Source: Ceraceosorus guamensis (Eukaryota; Basidiomycota; Exobasidiomycetes; Ceraceosorales; Ceraceosoraceae). From it: a stretch of DNA of 39,517 nt. A model generated the notes under the pieces. It was not told where the DNA came from and ran no database searches. It was given only the letters and a program-made list of their open reading frames with translations. The position numbers were made by a program, and so were the translations under genes. This document shows positions 1 to 11,700 of this stretch, one piece after another; the stretch's first letter is position 1, and every line of letters starts with the position of its first letter. Location: contig NW_020290121.1 of the NCBI RefSeq assembly GCF_003144195.1, forward strand, positions 1 to 39,517, given 5' to 3'.

Positions 1-53
1 AGGAGGAGGAGGAGGAGGAGGAGGGGGGCTAAGGAGGAGGAGAATGGTTGCAA

Positions 54-86
<33 letters not shown>

Positions 87-499
87 CCTCTCTCTCCTTT
101 GCAAGACCGCTACACGAGATGGGGCCGCAATGCGTGGGGAGAGATGCGCCGACCCACGCTGCGAGTTGGGGATAAAGTCACGCGTCGCGAATGTGTCCAA
201 AATGAAGAGTTTGAAATGTGATTGTCTTTCCGAATGCGCAACGGGGGTAAGCAGCAGTTTGTGAAGCGTGTGGGGAGCAGCGGCGAGCGATTTGAATTGG
301 TAATGGAGCGAGACGGGGAGCATTTGGACTGATTGGATCACGAATTCGTGATTCTCCGCGCGCGCGCGTCACTCGCGACTCGCACGCGTAGCTGCAACCG
401 CGACCACCACATCCCCCACCTCTTCATCATCATCTCCCCGCCACCGCCAATGTGGAATGCTGGGGCAAGCATCGCAGAGAAGAATCAGCAGCAAAGAAG
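1..499. other. upstream region of the CTK2-like gene, microsatellite-rich
   Basis: No gene is supported here. The stretch opens with an AGG trinucleotide run (about 1-27), then an AC dinucleotide run (55-84) and a short CT-rich stretch. The pyrimidine- and CCACC-rich DNA between 395 and 450 probably belongs to the promoter or 5' leader of the cyclin gene that starts at 500. Small open frames on the minus strand show no recognisable domain. Confidence 0.6.
55..84. repeat. (AC)15 dinucleotide microsatellite
   Basis: An uninterrupted AC run of 15 units is read directly, a few hundred bases upstream of the cyclin gene. Confidence 0.95.
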
Positions 500-1846
500 A
501 TGGTGCAAGTGACGACGGTATATCCATCCGCATACTTTACACCTGCCGAAGTGACATTTCTGTCCTGCGTACCCAGCGATCAGAGAAGTCTCCCCGGCGC
601 CGCCGCCGCATCCTCCTCCTCCTCCTCGTCATCATGGCACCCGCAAGCGCACAGTCTGGACGTAAAGACGACGCAATCCATCCAACATCTCCTCGCGCTC
701 ATACAATCCCTCGGCGCAGCTTTGCGCTTCCCGCAAAGAACTTGCAGCACGGCGCAAGCGGTGCTGCTGCGTTTGCTCTTGCATCACGGAGCCAATGGCA
801 AGAGGATGGCGGGCATGCTGCTGAGCGGCGGCGGTGGCGGCGGCGCTGGGGGGCAAGAGGGGCAGCAAGGGCAGGGGCAACAGCAGGGGCAGCAGCAGAG
901 AGAGGCTTTGGCTTGCGCTTGCATCGCTTTGGCGGGCAAGCTGAACGATACGAATAGAAAGATGAGGGATGTGCTTTTGGGAAGTTATAAGCTCAGGTTT
1001 CCGGATCTGGTCAGGAGGGGAAGAGTGGTGGGTGCGGGTGCGGGTGCGGGTGGCAGAGCTGCAAGTGCCGCTGGACGCGCCTCGAATGCGACAATGTTCA
1101 GGCTTGGGAATGTGGCAGAGGCGGACATTGACTCCAACGTGAGTGTGTGTGTGCGCGCGCGGGCGGGCGGGGCCAATGCCTTTTTTCGTTTCGCCCCCCC
1201 CCCTCTTCCCTCAACTCATCTCGTTCTACTTGAATGGGACCGCAACAGGCGCTGGAGATGGAGAGGAGGAGATTGTTGGGTTTGGAACGCATGCTGTTGG
1301 AAAGCGTGGGATTCGAATTCGGAGCTTCGAACAGGGTTCAGAGGACTTTGAGATATCTGATCAAGATGATGCGCAAGTTGGGTGTGGGTGTGGGCGTGGG
1401 CGTGGGCGTGGGTGCGCAGAGTACGAGCGGGTCAGATGGAGCAGCAGCAGCAGAAGCAAAAGAAGCGAAGGACCCAGCGTCGCACTGGCAACAACGAGGA
1501 TCGCAGCATTTCGACTTCGAGTTTGAATCGACGGCTTGGCAAGTGTTGACGGATCTGTTCAGGACTTGGCATTGCTTGCAGTACACGCCCGTCACGCTGG
1601 CCATCACTGCCATCTATGCCACCGCCTTGTTGTGGCAGGACAGTGTGGTGGCTGTAGGTGTGCAGGCGAGCAGCGGCAGGGGCGACGACGACGCTGTGAC
1701 GGAGGGGCAGGGGCAGGAGGAGCAGGCGGCGCGAGGACAAAGGTTTACCAGCAGACTTGTAGATGCGAAAGAGTGCGGATGCGCTCTTGTGCGCAGGATC
1801 AGGAGAGTGGTGGAAGGATTGGAAGGGCAAGAAGAGCAGGAGCAGA

Positions 1847-1877
<31 letters not shown>

Positions 1878-3341
1878 ACAGGAACAGGAGCAGGAGCAGG
1901 AGCACTGCGAAGAGTTGCGCCGAATGATCAGAGATCAGCTCAAGGTTCACATCGAAGATGTTCATGGTGCGTAGGCTTGAACGCAGTCCAATGTACCCCA
2001 TCGAACGCGCGCACCTATAATGATGTCACCTAAACCCCCCTTTTGATTGCGCCTTTGCCTTGAGAAGAGGTCCTGCATGGTCTATTGGACATGTACAGCT
2101 CCTCCATCTCTGCTCTGACCACCAGCACACCCTACACTACCCCAGCCACGCCCGCCACGCCCGCCTCTCCCTCCGACCAACTCGCTCACCTTGCCGGCAA
2201 CGCCAACGCTTCGTCCGTCCCTAGTCATAGAGCAGGCCGACCAACTGCGCGCTCTCAAGCTAACAAACCCTTCCAGACGGCGACGGCGACGGCGGCGCAG
2301 CAAGTGGAGAGCGAGAATCATTGGTTCAGGCTAGCTAGGGAAGCTCAAGCGGACGTGCTTGGACATGGACCAGCGGAGAGGAGAAATGCAAGTGGGAGCA
2401 GCGGTGGAAAAGAGGGAAAGAACAAGGCTAGGAGTCTGCCCAAGGAAGCCGTCGCTCCTCCTCCGTTGGGCCTGCTGGCGCTCTTCGAAAAGGAGCACAG
2501 CGCACTTTTCGTTGCGACTGGTACGAGCGGAGCGCGAGCGCGTGGACATGGGACGAGCATGCAAGCGGTCAGAGGCAATCGGACCGCTGCTGGTCCGGCT
2601 ACAAGCGCTACAAAAGGCGCAAGTTCCGTCAGCGAATTATTGAATAGCATCATGGAGCTCAAGATTGCGCTTAGGGAACGCGAAGATGAACGTTTGAAGA
2701 GGGATTTGAGATTGTTGGGGTTGCTGGGAGGTCCGCTCGAAGAAAGGAAAGAGGATCACGGCGCTTCGTCGGGTCGACAAATCGACATTCAGATGGATCG
2801 CGCCGGGCACGAGAGTCAAAGGACGAAGAAACGATGCAGGAGTAGAGGCGCTGGAGCTGCAGTCGGAGTCGGAGAAGCGGCTTCTTCATCGCACGCGTGG
2901 GAGGAAGAGGAAGAAGGTGCAGCGTTGTCGCTTCGAGCAGCTAAGAGGAGAAGAGAAAAATCGAGCTTGTGCTTGACGATGAGAGGTTTTGAAGGGTGCA
3001 ACGTGAGGGCTGAAGAGGCTCCACCAAAGGGGCTCGAACATGCGGCTGGACTTGATGGGCACGGTAGCGCGACGGCGGCCACAAAGCGAGAAGATGCATC
3101 GCGCTCGAACAATCAGAAAGACGTCGAGGTGTCTGCCGATCAGACCACTCGGCTACCTTTGGGCTCCGACGCGAGCGCGAACAATCTCCAGAATGCCCAG
3201 ACTCCATCATTGGCGGCAATTCGGCAAGCAAATGCGGATGCGGATGCGGATACGAGCATACAGCAGCCGGCGCTTGCGCCTCCGCAGCAACAAGAACAGG
3301 ATAAGAGAAACCTCGTCACGCTTACACGCTTCTTGTTCTGA
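500..3341 (+). CDS. CTK2: C-type cyclin, CTD kinase subunit beta (CTK2-like)
   Basis: Probable regulatory cyclin of the CTDK-I kinase, which phosphorylates the RNA polymerase II C-terminal domain during elongation in the nucleus. The coding sequence joins 500-1138, 1249-1966 and 2065-3341 (877 aa; acceptor 2068 would drop one residue). Seen: N-terminal YFTPAEVTFLS, then LRFPQRTCSTAQAVLLRL and CIALAGKLNDTNRKMRDVLL, the first cyclin repeat in the style of CTK2/cyclin K. The second repeat runs from ALEMERRRLLGLERMLLESV and is closed across intron 2 by EVLHGLLDMYSS. Both repeats are split by low-complexity inserts (Gly/Gln about 110-135, Gly-Val, Glu-Gln). The last 420 or so residues are disordered and charged, so the protein is much longer than yeast CTK2 (about 320 aa). 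An in-frame ATG at 452 is possible, but the conserved N-terminus fits 500 better. The cyclin call is firm. The CTK2 subtype is inferred from KMRDVLLGSY and could also be cyclin K/L-like. Confidence 0.75.
1139..1248 (+). other. intron 1 of the CTK2-like gene
   Basis: The GTGAGT donor follows an AAC codon and the CAACAG acceptor precedes a GCG codon, so this is a phase-0 intron of 110 nt. It holds a GT/GC-rich stretch just after the donor and a run of C near 1193-1203. Removing it joins the two cyclin frames without a break. Confidence 0.85.
1838..1905 (+). repeat. GAGCAG hexanucleotide repeat coding (Glu-Gln)n
   Basis: A purine-rich tandem repeat inside exon 2 of the cyclin gene encodes alternating Glu and Gln. 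It lies within the second cyclin repeat, between the helix ending in RRIRRVVEGL and the helix EELRRMIRDQLKVHI, so it is probably a solvent-exposed loop expansion. Confidence 0.85.
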
Positions 3342-4189
3342 TCCTCCTCCACCCGCCTGCGACTCCGATCTCATCCACTGAGCGCATCTCAAAATGTGGG
3401 GGGGCTGAAAAGGAATGCTTTTGTGCGCATTGTAATGATTACCGAGTCGACCATTCACCACCCCTCCATCGCAATCCATCCATGCTGTGCTCCAACGCTC
3501 CGTAATACCCTGATCGATTTGGGGAGGGGGGTGTCGAAACAGCAGATGCCTCTCGGTCCTGAGCTCAAATCATATATAGCCTTTCAAGACCACACCCGCG
3601 TTTGTGCACGCTGGCTCAATCGCGAAATCGCGAAATCGTCACTTGAGACTTGCGCACGCGGGGCATTGCCAGTTCAAGCCGCATGCGGATTCGCGGCGCT
3701 CAGTCACAGTGCAACTTCGAAAGCCGAGGGGAGAGCGCAGCGAGCGCCAAAAAAAAAAAAAAAAAAAAAAAAAAAGCCCGACTTCAAAAACGTTCGCTGC
3801 ACGGGACGTAGATTTGCAGAGAGCGCCCAAAAAAAAGGGCGACTTGATCAGAATCTTTCAGCGCCATTTTACGAATGCGTGCGATCTAAAGCCTGCCAAC
3901 GGCACGCCAGGGCGGATCTATGTGATCGTCGAATGCGATTGAATTGCGACCCATGCGAAGGACCGACAAGACGGGGCACCTTGTGCGGGTCACACCCAAA
4001 TTCGACTTTTCACCCCTCCCTTTCCTTCCTGAAACGACACCACGCCCCGTATTGCTTCCTCTTCTCTTCTCTTGTCCTACTTTGGTGCTTCCACTCCCAC
4101 ATTTGCAATACCCCAACGTCTGGCGGGGGAAAACATCGATCGTCGGATCAGTATCGCGCTGCTCGTCTCGCATAACATTTGCGCCACAC
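3342..4189. other. convergent intergenic region between CTK2-like and OCT1
   Basis: Both flanking genes end here, so this should hold two 3' ends and terminators. A 27-base run of A lies at 3749-3775. A related A8 run follows at about 3829-3836, and both sit between GAGCGCC-like and GGCGACTT-like sequence, which suggests a local duplication. An open frame of 259 codons across this interval lacks any recognisable domain and reads through the poly-A as poly-Lys, so I do not call it. Confidence 0.6.
3749..3775 (+). repeat. A27 homopolymer
   Basis: Twenty-seven consecutive A are read directly in the convergent gap. There is no coding sequence or retroposon body upstream that would make this a convincing poly-A tail. 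Confidence 0.9.
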
Positions 4190-7012
4190 TCACCCAACAA
4201 TCTGCATAGCCCTGCTATCGCCCTTTGCAATCTCATCATCCTTCAAAAGATCCGCCAACGCCTCCCAAGGATCCCTGCCCCCGCCCCACTTTAGCACTTT
4301 TTCCCTAAACTCTTCTCCCGCTCTTCGATCCAGCGGATCTTTGGCAAAGATTTTCTGCCAGACTTTGGAAGCGATGGCGCGGTCGAATAGGTAAGAGTAG
4401 TAGGTGCTCGCATAACCTACCAAATGACCGAAATGCGCCTGAGAGTGCACGCTGCTGGGACTGGGAGTGAGCAGAGATTGACGCGCGTGCAGATCAGCCA
4501 GCGTCTGATCGGATGAAAAGTCGGATGAGAGGACGTTGGAAGTGTGATAAGCTTGATCTAGCTGAGCTAGCAAGATCTGTTGATGCGTATCGATAGCTTC
4601 TAGCGAACGCGAAGCCTCGACGTGTTTGCGTAGCGTCGAGTAGGCCAAGGAAGAACCGGTAGAGTGATGCCGGGCAATCAAGGAGGTGACGCTTGGACAA
4701 GAGATGAAATGCTCCATGAGGATGGATGGCAATTCCACAAAATCCGTAGCGCATCGTGTGCCCGAAACTTGATGATACTCTGTCCTTCCCAACATGGCTA
4801 AGTGCGTGACGAGGGCGCCGCGAAGAAGGCTTTTTCAGTCTGTGCAATCTTGGCATTTTGCGCCGACGCGACTCACAATGAACAGCATGGCCCATCTCGT
4901 GAAAGAGCGTCTCCACTTCGTTCCAGCTCAACAATGTCGGTCCTTGTCCCACAGTAGGTCTGACGAAATCGCAAATAAGCACGACGACGGGCAATTGGTA
5001 TTTTCCCTCTTTCCCAGCCACGCTAAAAGATTCCTCTTCGAGCGGTTGGCAAGCTTTTTGCATCTCTTGCTTTTCCTGCAAAGAGAGCTCGTCGATGGGT
5101 GCACCAGGTAGACCGTAAGCTAGATCGCCGGCCAGATCATCCACGTCTGTTCGACGCGAGCATCGGACAGTGTAATGCGCAGCTCCTCCAGCTTTGCCTT
5201 GTCTAGAGAACAGATCGGCATAAATGACGCCCACCAATTCTTCCGACTCGTTCATCACTTCGATCCTCTTCACCCCCTCTTCCCACACCTCTCCATCGTC
5301 CGTCTGCACCACGCGAAATCTCAAGCCGTACAGCTTTTGCAAAAGTTTCGAAAGACCTGAAAAAAGCGTTCCTACGCTGTAAAAGGGAGAGATGGGAGTG
5401 GTGGAGGATTGTAGGGAGATGGATCGAAGGTATTGCTGCGAGTAGTAATCCCTGTCCCACGCTGCTATAGCTCCTGACGAAGCGCCCTGTTGTTGCTGTT
5501 TGAGTTGCAACAGCTCTGCAAGCTTGGCCCGAGTCTTGAATCTGTTTTCCGCATCGAGAGCAGCCAAAAATTCGTCGACGTGTTCTGCATGCATGCGATG
5601 CGTATGAAGGCGGATACATCAAGTCCAATGCTATTGACGCACGCGCACGCGCACCCTACTCACTAGGATTCTTGGCCATCTTGTCTCCCAGAGTGAGCTC
5701 TGCAAAGCTTTCGAAACCAGTGACGTTTGCCAACTGCGCTCTTTTGCGCAGCATCTCTTCCAACACCTGGACCTGCCTCTGGCTAGCCCCGTGCATAGCT
5801 TCGTAAGCTGTCCTTCTAGCCCTCTGGTCCGGTGCGTACTTGAGCAGCAATTGAGCTTGCCAACTTGCCACCGGTACAAACATGCCTTGACCCTTGTCGC
5901 TGCTGCTGCTGCTGCTGCCGCCGCCGCCGCTGTCGGCTTGTCGAAGAGCCGCCTTGACACCCGCAGGCAGACCGCTCAGATGCTCCTCGGGTATGAACCT
6001 CGCCAAACCTCTCTCTTCCGCCTCATCCAACGTGGGACTCAAAAATTGTCGACCAAGCCTGACCAGATCGCTAGAGAGGTCGACAAACTTTTTGCGCGAA
6101 GCTTCTTGCAGATGTATGCCCGACTTTTCGAAATCCTTCTGAAAAGCCTGACCCACGCTGAGCGCTTCTGGCGATAGAGAGGCGCGAAGGCTTGCATCGG
6201 CTAGCACTAGAGAGACTGCCTGTTGTGCGGGTGGCGAGTCAGTCAGTAATCCATCGCTATCGACACGCCCCTTCTTCCCCCCCCCCCCCCCCCCCCCCCC
6301 CCCACACACACACACAACTCACGTCGTAGAGCGGTCTGCTAGTGTTGAGTACGTTCATGTAGTGGCATAATTGCTCGTAGGCGTCGTTTGCGCTCTCGGC
6401 CCACTGCGCATCCGGATGAACATTTCGGATGAGTTCGCAAGCATCGATGACTCTGCAAAGCGTATCGCTAAGTCTATCCAACAACCTGACCACTCCTTTT
6501 AATTCTTGCGCGTCGTTTCGTAAAGAGGCAAGACTGATGCGTTGCACGAGCAGTTGAGAACGAGCAATGGTGCGTTCGACCAGAGAGGGTAGGGCTGAAG
6601 GAGAGGAAAAGGAAGGCAGACGAAACAGACCGCTTGGAGGTCGCGTGTAGAAAGGAGTGGCACGGCTGCTGGATGCCAATGAAGAATCTGTAGGCGCATC
6701 CAACACCGCTCTCAACTCTTCGTCGTCCCTCTCGTACGTCGAAGTGGCGTGCGTGTGAGGGTGCGTGGGCGCATTCGCTCCTGTCGCTTGCAATTGCGAG
6801 GCGCTCCTGCTCGTGCTAGCGCTCCTGCTCGCGCCCCTGCTCATCCAGGCCCATCTGACTGGTCCATGCGAGCCAATTCGGACACTTGCGAGACCTGCAG
6901 GTGAGCGCGCAACAATCCCACAAGGTCCTCGTCGTCGAGCAGCATCGCAGTAGGGTCTGCTACTCGCACTGGCACATGCGCTCGCAACACCGCAGCAGCC
7001 TCGCGTTGCCAT

Positions 7013-7046
<34 letters not shown>

Positions 7047-7093
7047 CCACCACCGCCACCATTCGTAGCAACACCAGTCGCGCTCTTGAACAT
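4190..7093 (-). CDS. OCT1: mitochondrial intermediate peptidase (octapeptidyl peptidase, M3A)
   Basis: Matrix zinc metallopeptidase that removes an N-terminal octapeptide from imported precursors after the first processing cut. The coding sequence is the complement of 4190-4797, 4877-5584, 5664-6219 and 6323-7093 (880 aa). Seen: zinc motif HEMGH at about 671-675, with the third ligand Glu at about 700 in ATDFVELPSILMEHF. Intron 3 cuts between HAVH and SMLGRTEYHQVSGTRC. Other family blocks are ELTLGDKMAKNP and VVVLICDFVRPTVGQGPTLL, and the C-terminus is DPWEALADLLKDDEIAKGD. The N-terminus, from the ATG at 7093, is rich in Arg, Ser and Ala and nearly free of acidic residues up to about residue 110, as expected for a matrix presequence. 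It carries Gly and Ala runs and makes the protein longer than usual (about 770-800). The exact start is the least certain part, because in-frame ATGs exist further upstream. All three donors are GTGAGT. Confidence 0.93.
6220..6322 (-). other. OCT1 intron 1 with G27 tract beside the 5' splice site
   Basis: On the coding strand the donor GTGAGT is followed at once by a TG repeat and then 27 consecutive G (read as C at 6277-6303 on the + strand). The acceptor is ACAACAG before GCA. The intron is phase 0 and 103 nt long. Confidence 0.85.
6277..6303 (+). repeat. C27 homopolymer (G27 on the transcribed-sense strand)
   Basis: Uninterrupted C run inside the first OCT1 intron. In the RNA this is a G27 tract next to UG repeats and could form a G-quadruplex close to the donor. 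Length in a read or assembly is likely unstable. Confidence 0.9.
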
Positions 7094-7690
7094 TCTTGCT
7101 CGAAATCCCTTTTGTCCCTTTTCGGTGCCCTTTCCTCCCGCTTCGCTCCTTCTCGGTTGCACCCCGTGCTGGCGGCCACCTTTCAAGCTCCCCTTTGCGT
7201 GACGGGAAGACCAAAAAAAGAATTGAAGAGGGCGCGTAATTTGAGCAGAGGAATAGACGACTTCAGAACTGCTGGTCTGAGCTTGAAGAGTTGAAAGGGG
7301 GGCGACGTCGACCGGACCTTCTACCTGTAGAGCTCGATCGATCGCGATGAACCCACGCGGATGTGTGTTACATCTTTTTGTAAAACCGCCGCGCCATGCA
7401 GACACGCAGTCACGTGATGCGCTTCTTCGTACAGAAACACGCCCGCATGCATGGGCCTCGTTGCCGCTCACTGCGTCACCATCAATCACACTTGCAAAAG
7501 GTCATCAAACATGTGTATCGCATTCCGGACGTAAATCAAGAGGGGAGAGAAAAAAGCAACACGACACAACAAAGACACGACACGACGGATCGTCTTCATA
7601 TATGAATATATGAAAAGAAGCAGAATGCGCACGCGCACGCGCGTGCACGTGCGATGCCTTCCTTTTTTCCAACCACCAAAGGGGGGGTTT
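7094..7690. other. OCT1 upstream region / GLT1 3' region
   Basis: About 600 bases between the OCT1 start and the GLT1 stop, both on the minus strand. It should contain the OCT1 promoter and the GLT1 terminator. The palindrome TCACGTGA is at 7410-7417, 317 bases before the OCT1 ATG. No gene is supported. Confidence 0.6.
7410..7417. promoter_or_regulatory. TCACGTGA E-box palindrome upstream of OCT1
   Basis: A perfect 8-base palindrome with a CACGTG core, the type bound by bHLH factors such as Cbf1. The same 8-mer occurs upstream of the HSP70 and CENP-I genes in this window. Binding is inferred from the motif only. Confidence 0.45.
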
Positions 7691-8675
7691 TTAAGCTTGG
7701 GCAGAGGTCAACTTCTGGTTACCACTAGCAACGCCCTTGAGGTACTTTTGAAAGTCTCTCTTTGCGATACCTCCGGCCCAAGGCAGTCTGGTCTGACCTT
7801 CGAGCTCCTTGTCCAGCGCAGCCGCGCAAGCCCTGCCTTCCTGGATGCCCCAAACGATGAGCGATTGGCCTCTCCTAGCATCTCCGCATGCCCACACACC
7901 CTCCACGTTGGTCTTGTACGGCAATTTGCCCTTCTGATCGTCCGCCTTGATGTTCGAGCGTCCATCCACATCCACATTCAGCGCTTCGAAAGCCTTCTTT
8001 TCAGGCGACAAGAAACCCAACGCGAGCAGCACCAATTGGCACTCGATCCTCTGCTCCGTACCTTCCACCTTGTTCATGGCCCACTTGCCAGCCTTGTCCT
8101 TGCTCCAAGCGACTTCTTGCGTGTGCAGAGCAACCAAGTTGCCCTCTTCGTCCTTTTCAAAACGAGTAGTGGTGGTGCTGAATCTACGAGGATCGGCGTG
8201 CCACTGGTCCATCACCTCTGTGTGACCGTAATCCGTACGGTGGATGCGTGGCCACATAGGCCAAGGGCAAGAGCTGTCACGCTCGTCGGGTGGACGAGGC
8301 AGCAGCTCCAAGTTGATGACGGACTTGGCACCGTGACGAACAGAAGTTCCAATGCAGTCGTTGCCCGTATCTCCTCCACCAATCACCACGACGCTCTTGC
8401 CCTGAGCAGAGATGAATCGCCCATCCTCCAAGCCAGAGTCGAGCAAGCTCTTGGTGTTTTGCGTGAGGAATTCCATGGCAAAATGGATACCGTTCGCTTC
8501 GCGGCCCTCGATGGGCAGATCGCGAGGCCAGGTGGCACCAGTAGCGTACACCAGGGCATCGTTTTGCGCGCGCAGAGCAGCCGGGTCGACGTCCACACCG
8601 ACGTTGCAGCCAGCGACGAATTGGACGCCCTCGTCAGCCATCAGCTTGATGCGGCGATCGACGACGCCCTTGTCC

Positions 8676-8710
<35 letters not shown>

Positions 8711-11700
8711 TCCCAATCGGTCGGCGCGCTCATAGACGGTCACGCTGTGACCTGCTCGGTTGAGCTGGTCGGCGCAAGCGAGACCGGCCGGACCCGATCC
8801 GACGACTGCGACCGTCTTGCCGGTGCGGACCGCGGGTGGTTGAGGCTTGATCCAACCTTCGGTCCAGCCCTTGTCGATGATGGCAGCTTCGACGCTCTTG
8901 ATGCCGACCGGTTGCTCTGTGATGCCGAGCACGCAAGCACCCTCGCAAGGAGCAGGGCAGACGCGACCGGTAAACTCGGGAAAGTTGTTGGTCATGAGCA
9001 GACGGTTCAGCGCATCCTTCCACTGGCCCTTGAACACCAAGTCGTTCCACTTTGGGATCACGTTGGAGATGGGGCAACCCGTGTCTGACTGGCAGAAGGG
9101 CACACCGCAGTCCATGCATCGCGCCGTCTGCTGCTTGAGCTCAGAGTCGGTGAGGCGCACAGAAAGCTCCTTGAAGTCCTTGACACGCTTCGTAGGCGCA
9201 CGGTACTGCTCGCCCAAACGCTTGTACTTCATAAAGCCTCGAAGTTTGTCGAGCTTGGGCACGCGCGCCTTGGCCGTCTCGTCATCGATCATCGCATCTT
9301 CCACATCCCCCACTGCGGGCTCAGCAGGCTTTTCTTGCTGCCTGTTGAGTTCGGTGCGCTCCTCGCTGATCGAGACATCGACTTGCGATCCGTGGCGAGA
9401 GAGCGTGCCGAGCAAGTCGACGTGGCTGTTGCGCTTCTTCTCGGCAGCAGCCTTGGCAGCCTCCTCTTCCAAAACGCGCTTGTAGTCCAGAGGCATGACG
9501 CGCACGAAGCGGGGCAAGAGGTGGTGAAATTCGTGAATCACATGATCGGCAATGGTCGAGCCAGTGTAGTGACGGTGGTTCTCGATGAGGTTGCGCAGCT
9601 CAGCAATGTCGTGCGGGTCCTTGACAGGCCCAAGCTCGACCATTTCCGTGTTGCACTTGGGGGCAAAGTCACCGTACATGTCGAGCACATACGCCACACC
9701 ACCGCTCATACCGGCGGCAAAGTTGCGACCGCAAGTGCCGAGAATGACAATGCGACCGCCCGTCATGTACTCGCAACCGTGGTCTCCGACACCTTCGACG
9801 ACGGCGTGGGCACCCGAGTTGCGCACGGCGAAACGCTCGGCCGCGATACCCCTAAAGTAGGCATTGCCGCTGGTCGCACCGTACAGGCAGACGTTGCCCA
9901 CGATGATGTTCTCCTCTGCCTTGAACTGAGAGTTCTTGGGTGGGTAGACGATCAGACGTCCGCCGCTCATGCCCTTTCCGACATAGTCGTTAGCGTCACC
10001 TTCCAGCTCAAACGTGATACCAGGGGCGAGGAAAGCGCCGCATGACTGTCCAGCACTGCCCTTGGCGTTGATGTGGATGGTGTCGCGAGGCAGTCCTTCT
10101 TCTCCGTACAACTTTGACACGCGGTAGGACAGAGTAGCACCCAGCGCACGGTCGGTGTTGACGACGTCGCACTCGATCTGAACGGGCAGGCCTTGCGAAA
10201 GCGCCGGCTCGGCCTCGTCGATGAATTTGTTGTCGAGTCGCACGTACAGGCGGTGGTCTTGCTGCCGAACCTTGTAGGTCGCAGCACCAGGGCGCATCTT
10301 CCACGCAGGCTTGAGCAGTGGGCTGAGGTCGAGCTTGGCAGTCTTGACGGTGCGCAAGCTCTCATCGACCTTGAGCAAGTCCGAACGACCGACCATCTCG
10401 TTGACGGTGCGCAGGCCGAGCTTTGCCATGATACCACGCAACTCTTCGACGAGCATGTAGAAAAAGTTGATGACGTGCTCGGGCATGCCTGCAAACTTGG
10501 CGCGAAGCTCGGGGTCTTGCGTGGCGATACCGACTGGGCAGGTATTGACGTGGCACTTTCTCATCATGATGCAGCCCATGGCGATCAGAGCAGTGGTGGA
10601 GAAACCGCACTCCTCGGCACCGAGCAAAAAGGCCATGGCGACGTCTCGACCCGTACGCAGTTGACCGTCCGTCTGCACGGTGACACGCCCACGCAAGTCG
10701 TTCAGAACGAGCGTCTGGTGAGCTTCGGCAAGGCCAAGCTCCCAGGGCAGACCGGCATACTTGATACCGGTCCAGCGCGATGCACCAGTACCACCGTCGT
10801 GGCCAGAAATGAGGATGTGGTCCGCCTTGGCCTTGGCCACACCGGATGCAACGATACCGACGCCGACCTCGGACACGAGCTTGACTGAAATGCGCGCGCG
10901 AGGGTTGCTGCACTTGAGATCGTAGATGAGCTGCTTCAAGTCCTCAATGCTGGTGGTCACGAGGGATGGAGGAATCAGCTTTTGACGGGAGCGGCTGCAA
11001 CAATGCGCTACTCACGAGTAAATGTCGTGGTGTGGAGGCGGGCTGATCAGACCGACGCCTGCAGTCGAGTGACGAGTGCGGGCAATCGAGGCCGATACCT
11101 TGTGTCCTGGCAATTCACCACCCTCACCCGGCTTCGCACCCTGTGCCATCTTGATCTGCAGCTCGTCCGAGTCGGCCAGATAGTTGCTCGTCACGCCAAA
11201 TCGACCCGAAGCAATCTGCTTGATCTTGCTTCGAAGCGAATCGCCGTTGGGCAGAGGGATGGAGCGCTCCGCATCTTCACCGCCTTCTCCCGTGTTCGAC
11301 TTGCCGCCCAGTCGGTTCATCGCAATGGCGAGCGCAGAATGCGCCTCCATGGAAATGGAGCCGTAGGACATGGCGCCAGTAGCGAAGCGCTGTACGATCT
11401 CTGTCCAAGGCTCAACCTGATCGATGGGAATGGGTCTCGACTTGGTAAAGTCGAAGTCGAGCAATCCTCGCAGGGCAGTAGCCTTGACGGCGTTGTGCGA
11501 TGACTTGGAGTAGTTGTCCCACGCAGCCTGATTCTTCTCCCGAGCTGCCTCCTGCAGGTTTGCGATGCTGCTAGGATCATTGATGTGAGCCTCGCCACCG
11601 TCTCTCCAGTGGTACTCTCCGGTCTCTGGCAGTCCGGGCACCGTGATGGTCTCGCGAGCGGGATAACCGCGGTCGTGGAACTCGAGGGCATCCATGGCCA

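Noticed and set aside
1432-2001. 189-codon minus-strand frame with a poly-Leu stretch that mimics a membrane segment
   Set aside because: The Leu run is the complement of the Glu-Gln repeat of the cyclin gene, not a real transmembrane helix.
3749-3775. A27 run as the tail of a retroposed element
   Set aside because: No target-site duplication or element body could be seen next to it; simple slippage explains it better.
3396-4175. 259-codon plus-strand frame in the gap between CTK2 and OCT1
   Set aside because: Crosses the A27 run as poly-Lys, has no family resemblance and lies where two 3' untranslated regions should be.
7610-9088. 492-codon open frame on the + strand opposite the GLT1 3' end
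   Set aside because: It is a shadow of the FAD/NAD domain of GLT1, as shown by the intact motifs on the minus strand.
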